Source: JADJPO01 sp963724535 (GTDB lineage Bacteria; Actinomycetota; Actinomycetes; Actinomycetales; Kineosporiaceae). Taken from it: 64,000 nt of DNA. Position 1 is the first letter of the stretch; each line of letters starts with the position of its first letter. Below are positions 22,464-32,791 of the stretch, in pieces. A program made the translations under genes and the position numbers. Below the pieces are notes generated by a model. That model ran no database searches. It was given only the letters and a program-made list of their open reading frames with translations, and was not told the origin of the DNA. The stretch is from positions 1-64,000 of the forward strand of contig CAVRVD010000013.1 of NCBI GenBank assembly GCA_963724535.1. The letters run 5' to 3'.

Positions 22464-24911
22464 GTGGAGAGCGCCCCTGCCAGGCCTACGGTTCCGGAGG
22501 ACGACGTGGCCGTGGAGCTCGCCCGCCAGCGGGCGCTGGTCGAGCAGTTGCGTGCAGAGAATGCCCGACTGCGGGGCTTGCTGAAGCTGTCACCGCAGGA
22601 GGCGGCTCCCCCGGGGCCGACGCAGTTGGGTTGGTTCGAGTCCGCTCCGGGGCCGGTGCACGCCGGGTCGTCGCCGCAGGCCAAGGTGGCCTTCTTCGGT
22701 GCCCTGTTCGGGGCACGGACCGACGTCCACGCGCTGCGGTGGGAGAACCCGCGGACGGGCAAGGCCGGTTGGCTGCCCGCCGTTCGTGGCGGATGGCGAC
22801 GCGGGGTCCGGCACCAGGACCGGGAGTATCTGCCGCTGACACCGGAGGTCGTCACGGCGCATCTGTCGGGGCAGGTTCATCTGGGCCTGTACCCGCTGCT
22901 GGACGGCGACGCGTGTTGGTGGCTCGCCGCCGATTTCGACGGGGCCACGGCGATGTTGGACGCCTTGGCCTACCTGAAGGCCGCCCGCTCCGAGGGCGTT
23001 CCAGCAGGCCTGGAGGTGTCGCGGTCGGGCCTCGGCGCCCATGTATGGGTGTTCTTCGCCTCGCCGGTGCCCGCCGACCTGGCACGTCGCCTCGGTGCTG
23101 GCCTGTTGCGGGAGGCGATGACGGTCCGGGGCCAGATGGACCTGGCCTCCTACGACCGGCTGTTCCCCTCCCAGGACGTGCTGCCGGTCGGCGGGGTGGG
23201 CAACCTGATCGCCGCCCCGCTTCAGGGACGCTGCCGTGCCCGTGGAGCGACGGTGTTCTTGGACCTGGCGACGTTCGAACCCCACCAGGACCAGTGGGCG
23301 TTCCTGTCGACGCTGTCCCGGATGAGCCCCCGGGAACTTCACCGGGCCGTCGACCAGGTGGGGGCGGTGTCGGTCGGTTCGCGGCTGAACCGGTTGGTCA
23401 CCCCGACCTCGACCTCGGTCCAGCCGCACCCTGCACCGATCATCCGTGCCCAGTTGGGGGCCGGGGTCCGGCTGGCGATCGCAGAGCTGACACCACCGTT
23501 GCTGGCGACGCTGAAGCATGCCGCCTCAATGCCCAACCCGCTCTTCTACGAGCGGCAACGACGACGCGCCTCCACCTGGGGCGTACCCCGGTTCCTGCGC
23601 TCCTTCGACGAGACACTCGACGGCGGCCTGATCCTCCCCCGAGGCCTGACCGACAGCGTGGCACGACTGGCAGAGCAAGCGGGCAGCCGCCTGGAGATCA
23701 CGGACGAGCGCGACTGCGGGACCCCGATCCAGGTCGACTTCACCACCACGCTGACCGACATCCAGCAGGAGGCCCTCGATACGGTGACCGGACACGACCT
23801 CGCGGTCCTGGTCGCTCCCCCGGGATCCGGGAAGACAGTGATCGCCTGCGCGGTGATCGCAGCCCACGCCACGTCGACCCTCGTCTTGGTGGACCGCAAG
23901 ACCCTGGCCGACCAGTGGCGCACGCAGATCACAGCACTGCTCGGCGTCACTCCGGGGCAGGTCGGCGGAGGCCGATCGAAGCGCCGCGGGACGATCGACG
24001 TCGTGATGCTGCAGACCCTGGCCCGTCGTGAGGACATCGCCGACCTGGTAGCCGGCTACGGTCAGGTCGTCGTCGACGAATGCCACCACGTCCCAGCCGC
24101 CGCGTTCGAACACGCCGTCAAGCAGATCCCCGCCCGCTACTGGCTCGGACTCACCGCCACCCCCTACCGACGCGACAAGCTCGACGACCTCATTGGCCTG
24201 CAACTCGGCCCGGTCCGCCACACCATCACCCACGCACCCCGCACGGGCGGATCGAGACATGACCAGGAGCCGGCGGCCGATCAGCTCGCCATGGCCGTGT
24301 CGTCCACCGAGGCGAGCAGACGGCCCCGACCCATGCTGCACGTCCACCAAACCGGTTTCCGCTACACCGGCGACGCCGACCCGTCCGCCCCCGGCGGGAT
24401 CGCGACGGTCTACCGAGACCTGGTCGCCGACCAAGAACGCACCACGCAAGTCGTCAACGATGTCACCGACGCTTTGGAACGAGGACGGCACTGCCTCGTG
24501 CTGACCCAATGGACCGCCCACCTGGAGACGTTCGCCGACATCCTGCGACAGAAGGGATTCGACCCGGTGGTGCTGCGCGGCGGCATGGGCGCCAACGCCC
24601 GCAAGGCCGCCATGAGCCGCCTGACCCCCGCCAACGACACACCCCTTCTGATCGTCGCGACCGGCCCCTACGTCGGCGAAGGCTTCGACTGCCCCACCCT
24701 CGACACCCTGTTCCTCGCCGCGCCCATCGCGTTCAAAGGCCGCCTCGTCCAATACGCCGGCCGGATCCTGCGCCCCAACCCGGGCAAGACCACCGCCGAG
24801 ATCCACGACTACCACGACGCCGCCACACCAGTCCTCGCCGCCTCCCTGGCCAAGAGAGCCCCCGGCTACACAAGCCTCGGCTTCCCCAACCCCCGCACCA
24901 AGATCAAATGA
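22464..24911 (+). CDS. TOTE-type archaeo-eukaryotic primase fused to an SF2 helicase
   Basis: The 815-residue protein starts (GTG 22464) with a short coiled coil (LARQRALVEQLRAENARLRG). Residues about 70-290 form an archaeo-eukaryotic primase domain of the TOTE-conflict kind: AADFDG with D157 and D159 as metal ligands, SRSGLGAHVWVFF with H193, and SYDRLFPSQD. A superfamily 2 helicase follows: Walker A APPGSGKT at 451-458, DECH at 538-541, GLTATPYRRD, and motif VI in QYAGRILRP. All catalytic motifs are present. Such proteins are predicted to act in conflict with mobile DNA; the precise activity is unknown. Confidence 0.82.
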   Translation: MESAPARPTVPEDDVAVELARQRALVEQLRAENARLRGLLKLSPQEAAPPGPTQLGWFESAPGPVHAGSSPQAKVAFFGALFGARTDVHALRWENPRTGKAGWLPAVRGGWRRGVRHQDREYLPLTPEVVTAHLSGQVHLGLYPLLDGDACWWLAADFDGATAMLDALAYLKAARSEGVPAGLEVSRSGLGAHVWVFFASPVPADLARRLGAGLLREAMTVRGQMDLASYDRLFPSQDVLPVGGVGNLIAAPLQGRCRARGATVFLDLATFEPHQDQWAFLSTLSRMSPRELHRAVDQVGAVSVGSRLNRLVTPTSTSVQPHPAPIIRAQLGAGVRLAIAELTPPLLATLKHAASMPNPLFYERQRRRASTWGVPRFLRSFDETLDGGLILPRGLTDSVARLAEQAGSRLEITDERDCGTPIQVDFTTTLTDIQQEALDTVTGHDLAVLVAPPGSGKTVIACAVIAAHATSTLVLVDRKTLADQWRTQITALLGVTPGQVGGGRSKRRGTIDVVMLQTLARREDIADLVAGYGQVVVDECHHVPAAAFEHAVKQIPARYWLGLTATPYRRDKLDDLIGLQLGPVRHTITHAPRTGGSRHDQEPAADQLAMAVSSTEASRRPRPMLHVHQTGFRYTGDADPSAPGGIATVYRDLVADQERTTQVVNDVTDALERGRHCLVLTQWTAHLETFADILRQKGFDPVVLRGGMGANARKAAMSRLTPANDTPLLIVATGPYVGEGFDCPTLDTLFLAAPIAFKGRLVQYAGRILRPNPGKTTAEIHDYHDAATPVLAASLAKRAPGYTSLGFPNPRTKIK

Positions 24912-24944
24912 TCCCCTCGCCGCGAAAGGCCTCACCCGAGCCCT

Positions 24945-25246
<302 letters not shown>

Positions 25247-25293
25247 GTCGTGCCCCCGTCATCCTCGGGGCGTGTCGATGCTAACGCATCCCG

Positions 25294-25505
25294 GTGCTGC
25301 GCCGCGTCGACCAGCCCACGAACGTCGGCGAAGACCCCTACGAGGCACGGACCGACGCACAGGAGATCACCACTGCGCTGTACGTCGTGGACAACTGGCG
25401 CTGGCAGGGCACGATGGGCACACCCAGCGCCCAGCAGGCCCGCGAGCGGATCGACCCCGTGGGGACGAGATCCACCAGGCCGTGACCGACGTCCGGCACC
25501 AGTGA
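25294..25505 (+). pseudogene. Decayed coding remnant beside tRNA-Pro
   Basis: One frame reads VDQPTNVGEDPYEARTDAQE and ALYVVDNWRWQGTMG up to about 25463. The natural continuation DEIHQAVTDVRHQ, with a stop at 25505, is in another frame. One lost base near GTGGGGACGAG explains this. The sequence looks protein-like but I do not recognise the family. Nothing else is seen between tRNA-Pro and tex. Confidence 0.35.
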
Positions 25506-25647
25506 CTGTCTGCCGCCGGTGCCGACAAGCGGGCGCTCCTTCGTACGACCATGGCTCAGGACCGCGGTAACCAGCTCATCGTGCGCAGTGTCGGGTAGCT
25601 CCGCCGCTGGGCGAGCCGCTCGGCTCGCCCAGCCGATCCGGCAGCCG

Positions 25648-28218
25648 TCAGCGACCTGAGCGGCCCTCCTGTTCTCCCTCGACGTCCCAGCCGGCGCGCC
25701 GGAACGCGTCCGCGATAGCGCCGCCCGGCTCTGAGCGCCTCCGCTGTCCTGCACCGCGCCGGGGACCCGAGCCCTCACCGGCCTGCTGACCGGACGGCTT
25801 CTCTCGCTGTTGGTCCCGCTGCTGCCTGCCGCCAGGCTGCTGCCCGTTTCGCCGGCTGCGGGCGCCGGACCTCTTCCCACCGTCCCGGTTGCCGGACCGC
25901 CCGCGACCCGAGCCGGAACGATCGCCTGGCTCGACCGGTTTCGGCCTCGCTTCGCGAGCCGCCCGCGGCGCCGGCTCCGGCGACCGCATGGTCAATGAGA
26001 TCCGCTTGCGGTCGATGTCGACCTCGAGCACCCGCGCCCGCACCACCTGACCGACGGTGACTACCTCGCGCGGGTCCTTGACGAACCTGTCGGCCAGCTG
26101 GGAGACGTGCACCAAGCCGTCCTGATGCACCCCGACGTCCACGAACGCCCCGAACGCGGCGACGTTGGTGACGGTGCCCTCCAGCTCCATCCCGGCGTGC
26201 AGATCGGCGAGAGTCTGCACCCCGTCGGCGAACCGGGCGGTGACGAACTCCGGCCGCGGGTCCCGGCCGGGCTTGTCCAGCTCGGTCAGGATATCGGTCA
26301 CGGTTGGCAACCCGAAGGCCTCGTCGACAAAGTCGGTCGGTGAAACGCTTTGCAGCACAGCGGTGTTACCGATCAGTGCGCCGATCTCGACGCCCGTGGT
26401 CTCTGCGATCCGAGCCACCACCGGGTAGGCCTCCGGGTGCACCGCCGAGGCGTCGAGTGCGTGCTGGCCGTCGCGGATCCGCAGGAAGCCGGCCGACTGC
26501 TCGAACGCTTTCGGGCCCAGCCGCGGGACGCCGCGCAGCTGGCTGCGGGATCGGAACGGGCCGTTGGCGTCCCGATGCGCCACGATCATCGTAGCCAGCC
26601 CCTCCCCCAGCCCGGAGACCCGGCGCAGCAACGGCACCGATGCGGTGTTGACGTCAACCCCCACCCCGTTGACGCAGTCCTCGACCACGCCGTCGAGGCT
26701 GTCCGCGAGCAGCCCCTCGGTCACGTCGTGCTGGTACTGGCCCACCCCGATCGACTTCGGGTCGATCTTCACCAGCTCGGCCAGTGGGTCCTGCAGTCGC
26801 CGGGCGATCGACACGGCCCCGCGCAGCGACACGTCCAGGTCGGGCAGTTCGGCCGAGGCGTACTCGGACGCCGAGTACACCGACGCCCCTGCCTCGCTGA
26901 CCACCGCGGTCGTCAGGTTGAGCTCGGGACGGCGGGTGGCCAGCTCCGCCGCCAACCGCTCGGTCTCGCGGGAGGCCGTTCCGTTGCCGATCGCGACCAG
27001 CTCGACCCGGTGCTCGACGGCCAGCGCCGCCAACCGGTCCAGCGCGTGCCCCCACTTCTTCGCCGGCGGATGCGGGTAGACCGTGTCGATGGCCACCACC
27101 TTGCCGGTGCCGTCGAGGACCGCGACCTTCACCCCGGTGCGCAAGCCGGGATCCAGGCCCATCGTCGGGCGCGACCCGGCCGGCGCGGCGAGCAGCAGGT
27201 CACGCAGGTTGTCGGCGAACACTCGGACCGCCTCAACCTCGGCGATCTCACGCAACCGGACGCGGATGTCGCTCTCCACCCGCAGCGCCACCCGGGTCCG
27301 CCAGGCCCAGCGAACGCCGTCCAGCAGCCAGGTGTCCGCCGCCCGGCCCTGGTCGCGTAGCCCGGCCGAGTCGGCGACCATTCGCTCGATCTCGCTCAAC
27401 GCCCCCAGCTCGACGTCCTGCGGGTCCAGCGCGAGGTCCAGAACCCCCTCCCGCTCCCCGCGGAACAGGGCCAGAACCCGGTGCGAGGGCGCCGTCGCCA
27501 ATGCCTCGCGGTGGTCGAAGTAGTCGGCGAACCGGGCAGCCTCGCCCTGCTTGCCGTGTTCCTGCTTGGGCCTCTCCTGCGCCCCGGCACGCACAGTCGA
27601 GACGATCTCACCGCGGGCCCAGACCCGCGTCCGCAACGCGGCCAGCAGGTCGGCGTCCTCGGTGAACCGCTCGACCAGGATCGCCCGGGCGCCCTCCAGC
27701 GCGGCGTCGGTGTCCGCGACACCTTTCGCCGCGTCCACGTGGGCATGGGCGAGGGCGAGGGGGTTGTGCGACGGGTCCGCGAGCAGGGCGTCGAGCAGCG
27801 GCTCCAGGCCGGCCTCTCGCGCGATCTGAGCCTTGGTCCGCCGCTTCGGCTTGTAGGGCAGGTACAGATCCTCCACCCGAGCCTTGGTCTGCGCCGTACC
27901 GATCGCCGCCGCCAGCTCCCCGGTCAGCTTCCCCTGCGCGGCAACCGACTCCAGCACGGCGCGGCGCCGTTCCTCCAGCTCGCGCAGGTACGTCAGCCGG
28001 GCGGCCAGGGTACGCAGCTGCGCGTCGTCCAGGCCACCAGTGGCCTCCTTGCGGTACCTGGCGATGAACGGCACCGTCGAGCCGTCGTCGAGCAGTGCCA
28101 CCGCCGCCTCGACCTGCCCCCGGGCGACCCCCAGCTCGTCGGCGATCCGCTGCGGCACCGGCGGCAGCACCGCCGCCGGCGACTGTGCAGCACTGCGAAC
28201 AGCCTCTCCCACTGTCAT
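25648..28218 (-). CDS. tex: RNA-binding transcription accessory protein Tex
   Basis: An 856-residue Tex/YqgF-type protein. The N-terminal helical part starts MTVGEAVRSAAQS and includes VPFIARYRKEATGGLDD. A YqgF-like nuclease fold follows (GLDPGLRTGVKVAVLDGTG), then helix-hairpin-helix motifs (LRRVSGLGEGLA, LRGVPRLGPKAFEQ) and an S1 domain (GTVTNVAAFGAFVDVGVHQD). The last ~110 residues are a low-complexity Arg/Gly/Gln tail, longer than usual, probably RNA-binding. The start ATG 28218 overlaps the der stop by four bases, so it is coupled to der. Confidence 0.93.
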   Translation of the reverse strand: MTVGEAVRSAAQSPAAVLPPVPQRIADELGVARGQVEAAVALLDDGSTVPFIARYRKEATGGLDDAQLRTLAARLTYLRELEERRRAVLESVAAQGKLTGELAAAIGTAQTKARVEDLYLPYKPKRRTKAQIAREAGLEPLLDALLADPSHNPLALAHAHVDAAKGVADTDAALEGARAILVERFTEDADLLAALRTRVWARGEIVSTVRAGAQERPKQEHGKQGEAARFADYFDHREALATAPSHRVLALFRGEREGVLDLALDPQDVELGALSEIERMVADSAGLRDQGRAADTWLLDGVRWAWRTRVALRVESDIRVRLREIAEVEAVRVFADNLRDLLLAAPAGSRPTMGLDPGLRTGVKVAVLDGTGKVVAIDTVYPHPPAKKWGHALDRLAALAVEHRVELVAIGNGTASRETERLAAELATRRPELNLTTAVVSEAGASVYSASEYASAELPDLDVSLRGAVSIARRLQDPLAELVKIDPKSIGVGQYQHDVTEGLLADSLDGVVEDCVNGVGVDVNTASVPLLRRVSGLGEGLATMIVAHRDANGPFRSRSQLRGVPRLGPKAFEQSAGFLRIRDGQHALDASAVHPEAYPVVARIAETTGVEIGALIGNTAVLQSVSPTDFVDEAFGLPTVTDILTELDKPGRDPRPEFVTARFADGVQTLADLHAGMELEGTVTNVAAFGAFVDVGVHQDGLVHVSQLADRFVKDPREVVTVGQVVRARVLEVDIDRKRISLTMRSPEPAPRAAREARPKPVEPGDRSGSGRGRSGNRDGGKRSGARSRRNGQQPGGRQQRDQQREKPSGQQAGEGSGPRRGAGQRRRSEPGGAIADAFRRAGWDVEGEQEGRSGR

Positions 28219-29687
28219 TTCCGCTTCTCCCGCGGCCGGACCGACACCTCGATCGGGGTGCCTTCGAACCCGAACGTCTCCCGCAGCCGACGCTCGATGA
28301 ACCGGCGGTAGCCCGCCTCCAGGAACCCGGTGGTGAACAGCACGAACCGGGGCGGGCGGGTTGAGGCCTGGGTGCCGAACAGGATCCTGGGCTGCTTGCC
28401 GCCGCGCAGCGGGTGCGGGTGCGCAGCGGCGATCTCGGCGAGCATCGCGTTCAGCCGAGCCGTCGGCACCCGCTGCTCCCAGGAACCCAGCGAGAGGTCC
28501 AGGGCCTTGGCGAGCCGGTCGACGTGCCGGCGGGTCTTGGCCGAGACGTTGACCCGCGGCGCCCACTGCGCCTGCACCAGGTCGGCCTCGTACTCGCGCT
28601 CCAGGTAGCGGCGGCGCTCCTCGTCGACCAGGTCCCACTTGTTGTAGGCCAGTACCAGGCCGCGGCCGGCGTCGACGACCATCTGGATCACTCGGGTGTC
28701 CTGCTCCGTCAGCGGCTCAGCGGCGTCCACCAGCACGACGGCGACCTCGGCCTTCTCCAGCGCTGCGCGAGTCCGCAGCGAGGCGTAGAAGTCTGCGCCG
28801 TGGCTCTGGCCGACCTTGCGCCGGATCCCGGCGGTATCGACCACCCGCCACGGCCGCCCGCCGATCTCGACCACCTCGTCGACCGGGTCCCGTGTCGTGC
28901 CCGCGGTCTCGTCGACCACGACCCGATCGGCGCCGGCCAGCGCGTTGAGCAGGCTGGACTTCCCGACGTTCGGCCGACCCAGCAACGCCACTCGCCGCAG
29001 CCCCGGCTCATCGGCCCCACCGACCGCCGACACCTCGGGCAGCACTGCGAGGCAGGCGTCGAGCAGGTCCCCGCTCCCCCGGCCGTGAATCGCCGAGACC
29101 GGATGCGGCTCACCGAGTCCCAGGTTCCACAGCGCCAACGCGTCGGCCTCGCCGCGAACGTCGTCCACCTTGTTGGCGGCCAGCACAACGGGTTTCCCGC
29201 TGCGCCGCAGCAACCTCACCACGGCGTCGTCGGTGTCGGTCGCACCCACGGTGGCGTCGACGACGAACAGGACGGCGTCGGCCAGCTCGACCGCGACCTC
29301 GACCTGCTCGGCGACCCGGGCCGCCATCCCCCGCACTCCGCGCTCCCAGCCGCCGGTGTCGACGACCATGAAACGCCGCCCGGCCCATTCGGCCTCGTAG
29401 CCGACCCGATCGCGGGTCACCCCCGGCACGTCTTCGACGACGGCCTCACGGCGGCCGAGCACCCGGTTGACCAGCGTCGACTTGCCGACGTTCGGACGGC
29501 CGACAACAGCCAGCACGGGTAGCGGGCCCTCGCCGCCGTCGTCCGCCGTATCGTCGCCGGGCCCGGCCAACAGGGCACGGTCGGCCTCGGTGAGCTGGTA
29601 GCTCTCCAGCCCGGCGAGCAGGGCGCGGGCGGTGTCCGGCCCGTCAGGGGTCTCGCCGACCTCGGAGCTGCCCTCGTGGTTGGTCAT
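28215..29687 (-). CDS. der: Ribosome-assembly GTPase Der (EngA)
   Basis: A 490-residue protein with two tandem GTPase domains: GRPNVGKST near residue 63, DTGGWE, NKVD, and a second GRPNVGKSS near residue 240, DTAGIRRK, NKWD. A C-terminal KH-like domain follows (GTQASTRPPRFVLF). Der is needed for 50S subunit maturation. Residues 1-58 are an acidic extension common in actinobacteria. It overlaps cmk upstream and tex downstream by ATGA, making one operon. Confidence 0.96.
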   Translation of the reverse strand: MTNHEGSSEVGETPDGPDTARALLAGLESYQLTEADRALLAGPGDDTADDGGEGPLPVLAVVGRPNVGKSTLVNRVLGRREAVVEDVPGVTRDRVGYEAEWAGRRFMVVDTGGWERGVRGMAARVAEQVEVAVELADAVLFVVDATVGATDTDDAVVRLLRRSGKPVVLAANKVDDVRGEADALALWNLGLGEPHPVSAIHGRGSGDLLDACLAVLPEVSAVGGADEPGLRRVALLGRPNVGKSSLLNALAGADRVVVDETAGTTRDPVDEVVEIGGRPWRVVDTAGIRRKVGQSHGADFYASLRTRAALEKAEVAVVLVDAAEPLTEQDTRVIQMVVDAGRGLVLAYNKWDLVDEERRRYLEREYEADLVQAQWAPRVNVSAKTRRHVDRLAKALDLSLGSWEQRVPTARLNAMLAEIAAAHPHPLRGGKQPRILFGTQASTRPPRFVLFTTGFLEAGYRRFIERRLRETFGFEGTPIEVSVRPREKRK

Positions 29688-30415
29688 GCGCCCACCCCGG
29701 ACGTCGCGGCGCAGGCCGTGAGCACCGCCTCGACCGTCTCGTCGAAGCTCAGCCCCGAGGAGTCCAGCTCGACCACGCCGTCGGCGGGGATGTGGAAGGT
29801 GGAGACGGTCGCGTCGTCGGCGTCACGGCGCAGCACGACATCCTGGACCGCGGCCACCGCCTGGTTGTCTGCCTGACCATGCACCTCCAGCGCCCGCCGC
29901 TGCAGACGTGCGGTGGCGCTGGCGGTGAGCAGGATCCGCACGTCGGCGTCCGGGGCCACCACGGTGGTGGTGTCCCGTCCTTCGGCCACGATGCCGGCAC
30001 CGCCGTCCCGAGCCGCCGCGATGATCGCGCGCTGGCGCCGGCGCAGCTCTGCGCGCACTTCGAGGTTGGTCGCGACCGCGCTGACCGCGGCCGAGATCCG
30101 CTGTTCGCGGATGGCCGAGGTGAGGTCGATGCCGGCCACCACCACCCGCGCCAGCTCGGGGTCGGTGGAGATCTCCAGGACCAGCTCCCGGGCGTGCCCG
30201 GCCACCGCGGCCTGGGCGGCGACGTCCGGGCCCAGGTCGAGGCGAGCGGCCAGCGCCGACCAGGTCACCGCCCGGTACATGGCCCCGGTGTCCAGGTAGG
30301 CCAGGCCGAGGCGGCGGGCCACCTCGCGGGAGACGCTGGACTTGCCAGACCCGGAGGGCCCGTCGATCGCCACGACGAGTCCCCCGCGGCGCTGCGCGCC
30401 GTCGTCCACAGGCAC
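29684..30415 (-). CDS. cmk: Cytidylate kinase
   Basis: CMP/dCMP kinase of the pyrimidine salvage pathway. The P-loop is GPSGSGKSS near residues 19-27, followed by LDTGAMYRAVTW and the CMP-binding GRDTTTVVAPDADVRI-type region. The start GTG 30415 gives 243 residues; GTG 30409 is an alternative. The open frame extends further but those residues do not belong to the family. In most actinobacteria rluB or tyrA lies immediately upstream; here a 13-kb block intervenes. Confidence 0.95.
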   Translation of the reverse strand: MPVDDGAQRRGGLVVAIDGPSGSGKSSVSREVARRLGLAYLDTGAMYRAVTWSALAARLDLGPDVAAQAAVAGHARELVLEISTDPELARVVVAGIDLTSAIREQRISAAVSAVATNLEVRAELRRRQRAIIAAARDGGAGIVAEGRDTTTVVAPDADVRILLTASATARLQRRALEVHGQADNQAVAAVQDVVLRRDADDATVSTFHIPADGVVELDSSGLSFDETVEAVLTACAATSGVGA

Positions 30416-30584
30416 TGTCGGACCTCCGCGGAGCTGCGTGGGTGAGAACCCTGGGATGCCGATCAGCGTATCCGTTCGGCGCAGGGCACCGCGCCAGGAG
30501 GCAGGTCTCGCTCCGTGCCGTTCGTCTCTGGCCACAGCTGCCGCGGCGAGCGAGGGTGGAAGGACGCCAATCTGGGAGTCGACG

Positions 30585-31472
30585 ATGAACGAAGGCCAGC
30601 TCACCAAGATCACAACAGCGCAGGGATTCATCGCGGCGCTGGATCAGAGCGGGGGGAGCACCCCGAAAGCGCTCCGACTGTATGGGATCGACGAGTCCGG
30701 GTACTCCGGGGACACCGAGATGTTCGACCGCATCCACGAGATGCGCAGCCGGATCATGAACAGCCCTGCCTTCACCGGTGATCGGATCCTGGCCACGATC
30801 CTGTTCGAGATGACCATGGACCGTCAGATCGCCGGCAAGGGTTCGGCCGAGTACCTGTGGGAGGACAAGAACATCGTGCCGTTCGTCAAGGTCGACAAGG
30901 GCCTGGCGGAGGAGTCGAACGGCGTGCGGCTGATGAAGCCGATGCCCGGGCTCGACGAGCTGCTCAGCCGGGCAGGGGGACACGGCGTGTTCGGTACCAA
31001 GATGCGCTCGGTGATCTCGCTGGCCGACAAGGCCGGTGTCGCCGCCATCGTCGACCAGCAGTTCACGGTCGGTCGCCAGATCCTGGGCGCCAGTCTGGTA
31101 CCGATCATCGAGCCCGAGATCGACATCCACAGCCCCGAGAAGGCCGCCGCCGAGCTGCTGCTCAGGTCGGAGCTGCTGGCCGCCCTGGACGACCTGGACG
31201 ACTCCCAGCCGGTGATGCTCAAGCTGACCCTGCCCGAGGAGGACGGCTTCTACACCGACCTGGTCACCCACCCCCGCGTGCTGCGGGTGGCCGCGCTGTC
31301 CGGCGGATACACCCGCGAGGAGGCCAACGAACGCCTTGCCCGCAACCAGGACATGATTGCCAGCTTCTCCCGCGCCCTCACCGAGGGACTGAGCGCGCAG
31401 CAGAGCGACGAGGAGTTCGATGCCGTCCTCGATGCCTCCATCGGCTCCATCTACGCCGCCTCGATCACCTGA
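30585..31472 (+). CDS. fda: Fructose-bisphosphate aldolase, class I
   Basis: A 295-residue bacterial class I aldolase that cleaves fructose-1,6-bisphosphate through a Schiff base. Visible features are GFIAALDQSGGSTPKAL at residues 14-30, VPFVKVDKGL, FGTKMRSVI, and MLKLTLPEE with K213 as the likely Schiff-base lysine. The C-terminus SIGSIYAASI is typical. The start ATG 30585 has a GGAGTC-like site. It is divergent from cmk and stands at the left end of the inserted block. Confidence 0.92.
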   Translation: MNEGQLTKITTAQGFIAALDQSGGSTPKALRLYGIDESGYSGDTEMFDRIHEMRSRIMNSPAFTGDRILATILFEMTMDRQIAGKGSAEYLWEDKNIVPFVKVDKGLAEESNGVRLMKPMPGLDELLSRAGGHGVFGTKMRSVISLADKAGVAAIVDQQFTVGRQILGASLVPIIEPEIDIHSPEKAAAELLLRSELLAALDDLDDSQPVMLKLTLPEEDGFYTDLVTHPRVLRVAALSGGYTREEANERLARNQDMIASFSRALTEGLSAQQSDEEFDAVLDASIGSIYAASIT

Positions 31473-31499
31473 CCGGCGCGGCCACCGCGGCGGCCAGCG

Positions 31500-32733
31500 A
31501 TGGGTCGGCTGTCCGCCGCCGACCTGTCGAACTTCGTCTTCGAACGCCGTGGGCAGGCGTACGTGGTGGCGATGGTCGGGGTGCTCGACGCTGCTCCGCT
31601 GCTCGACGAGAACGGCCTGCCGGACCTGCCCCGACTGCGGCGGCTGCTGGCCCCCAGGGTCGACGCGGTGCCGCGGCTACGGCAACGGGTGCGCTTCACC
31701 CGCTGGGGCCAGGGGCTTCCGGTCTGGGTGGACTGCCCGGTCGACCTGACCCACCACGTGCGGTCCGGGCCGCGACTGGACGACGAGGCCGCGCTGGTTT
31801 CGCTGTGCGAGAGACTGCACGTGCAGCCCCTGCCCTGCGAGCGACCGCTGTGGGACCTGACGGTCTGCCCCGGGCCCGGGGCGGAGCGGGTCAGCGTCGT
31901 CCTGCGGCTGCACAACGCGCTCGCGGACGGAGTCTCCGGGGTGCGGATCATGGGCGCTCTGTTCGACGCTGGGGACGCCGGGGAGAACCGGTTCGCCGGC
32001 GATGCTCGCGCGGGCACCATGGCGCGGCCCGCCCCTCGTGCGCCGACGGGCTGGGGAGCTGACTCGGGACTCCTGGCGAGCCAGGTGGTTCCGCCTCATC
32101 GACCTGGCCACCCACCCGCACCGGTGGCCGGCCCGGTGGCAGACCGTGGCCCGAGGCGTCCTCCGGACCGCGGCGATCGCCCGCGGGGGAATGGCGCCGA
32201 CCTCCCTGCTCGGGCCGTTCGGCATGCGGCGCAGCCTTTGCCTGGTGGCGGTGGACCTGGAACGGCTGCGGTTGCGTGCGCACGCCGCCGGCGGCACCGT
32301 GAACAACGTCCTGCTGTTAGCTGTCGCAACGGCCGCCGACGCCCTTCTCGACCGGCGCGGGGAACAGGCGCCGGCACACCTACCGGTGTCGGTCCCGGTC
32401 TCGCTACGAGGCCGCGACGCAAGGGATGGGGCCGAGAGGAACGAGGTCGGTGTGATGCGGGTACTTCTCCCGCTCGGTGAGCAGGACGCCACCGTGCGGC
32501 TAGGGCGGATCACTGCCGGCCCGCGCGAGCAGCTGTCCCTGGGCGGAGCGACGCTGCGGCACGCCTGGCCGCTGAGCGTCATCGCCGGCAACGTCCGGCT
32601 GGCCGTCGCGGCGTTCTCCTACGCCGGTGAGCTGCACGTCACGGTGATCGCCGATGCGGACTCCTGTCCCGACGTCGACGTCTTCGCCGACGCCGTTCGT
32701 TCGGCCCTGACGTCGGTCCCGGTCGAGGCCTGA
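31500..32733 (+). pseudogene. Wax ester synthase/diacylglycerol acyltransferase, frameshifted
   Basis: The N-terminal half in one frame (MGRLSAADLSNFVFERR ... RLHNALADGVSGVRIMG) runs to about 32010. The C-terminal half is in another frame: RARWFRLIDLATHPHRWPAR, RSLCLVAVDLERL, GTVNNVLLLAVATA, to a stop at 32733. The family's active-site HHxxxDG reads H-N-A-L-A-D-G, so the essential second His is Asn. Both lesions argue against acyltransferase activity. It follows fda by 27 bp. Confidence 0.75.
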
Positions 32734-32791
32734 GCGGAGTGCCGCAGGGGTCCTGCGACGTCCAATCCGTCCCTGCTTGCTGGGGGCCAGG

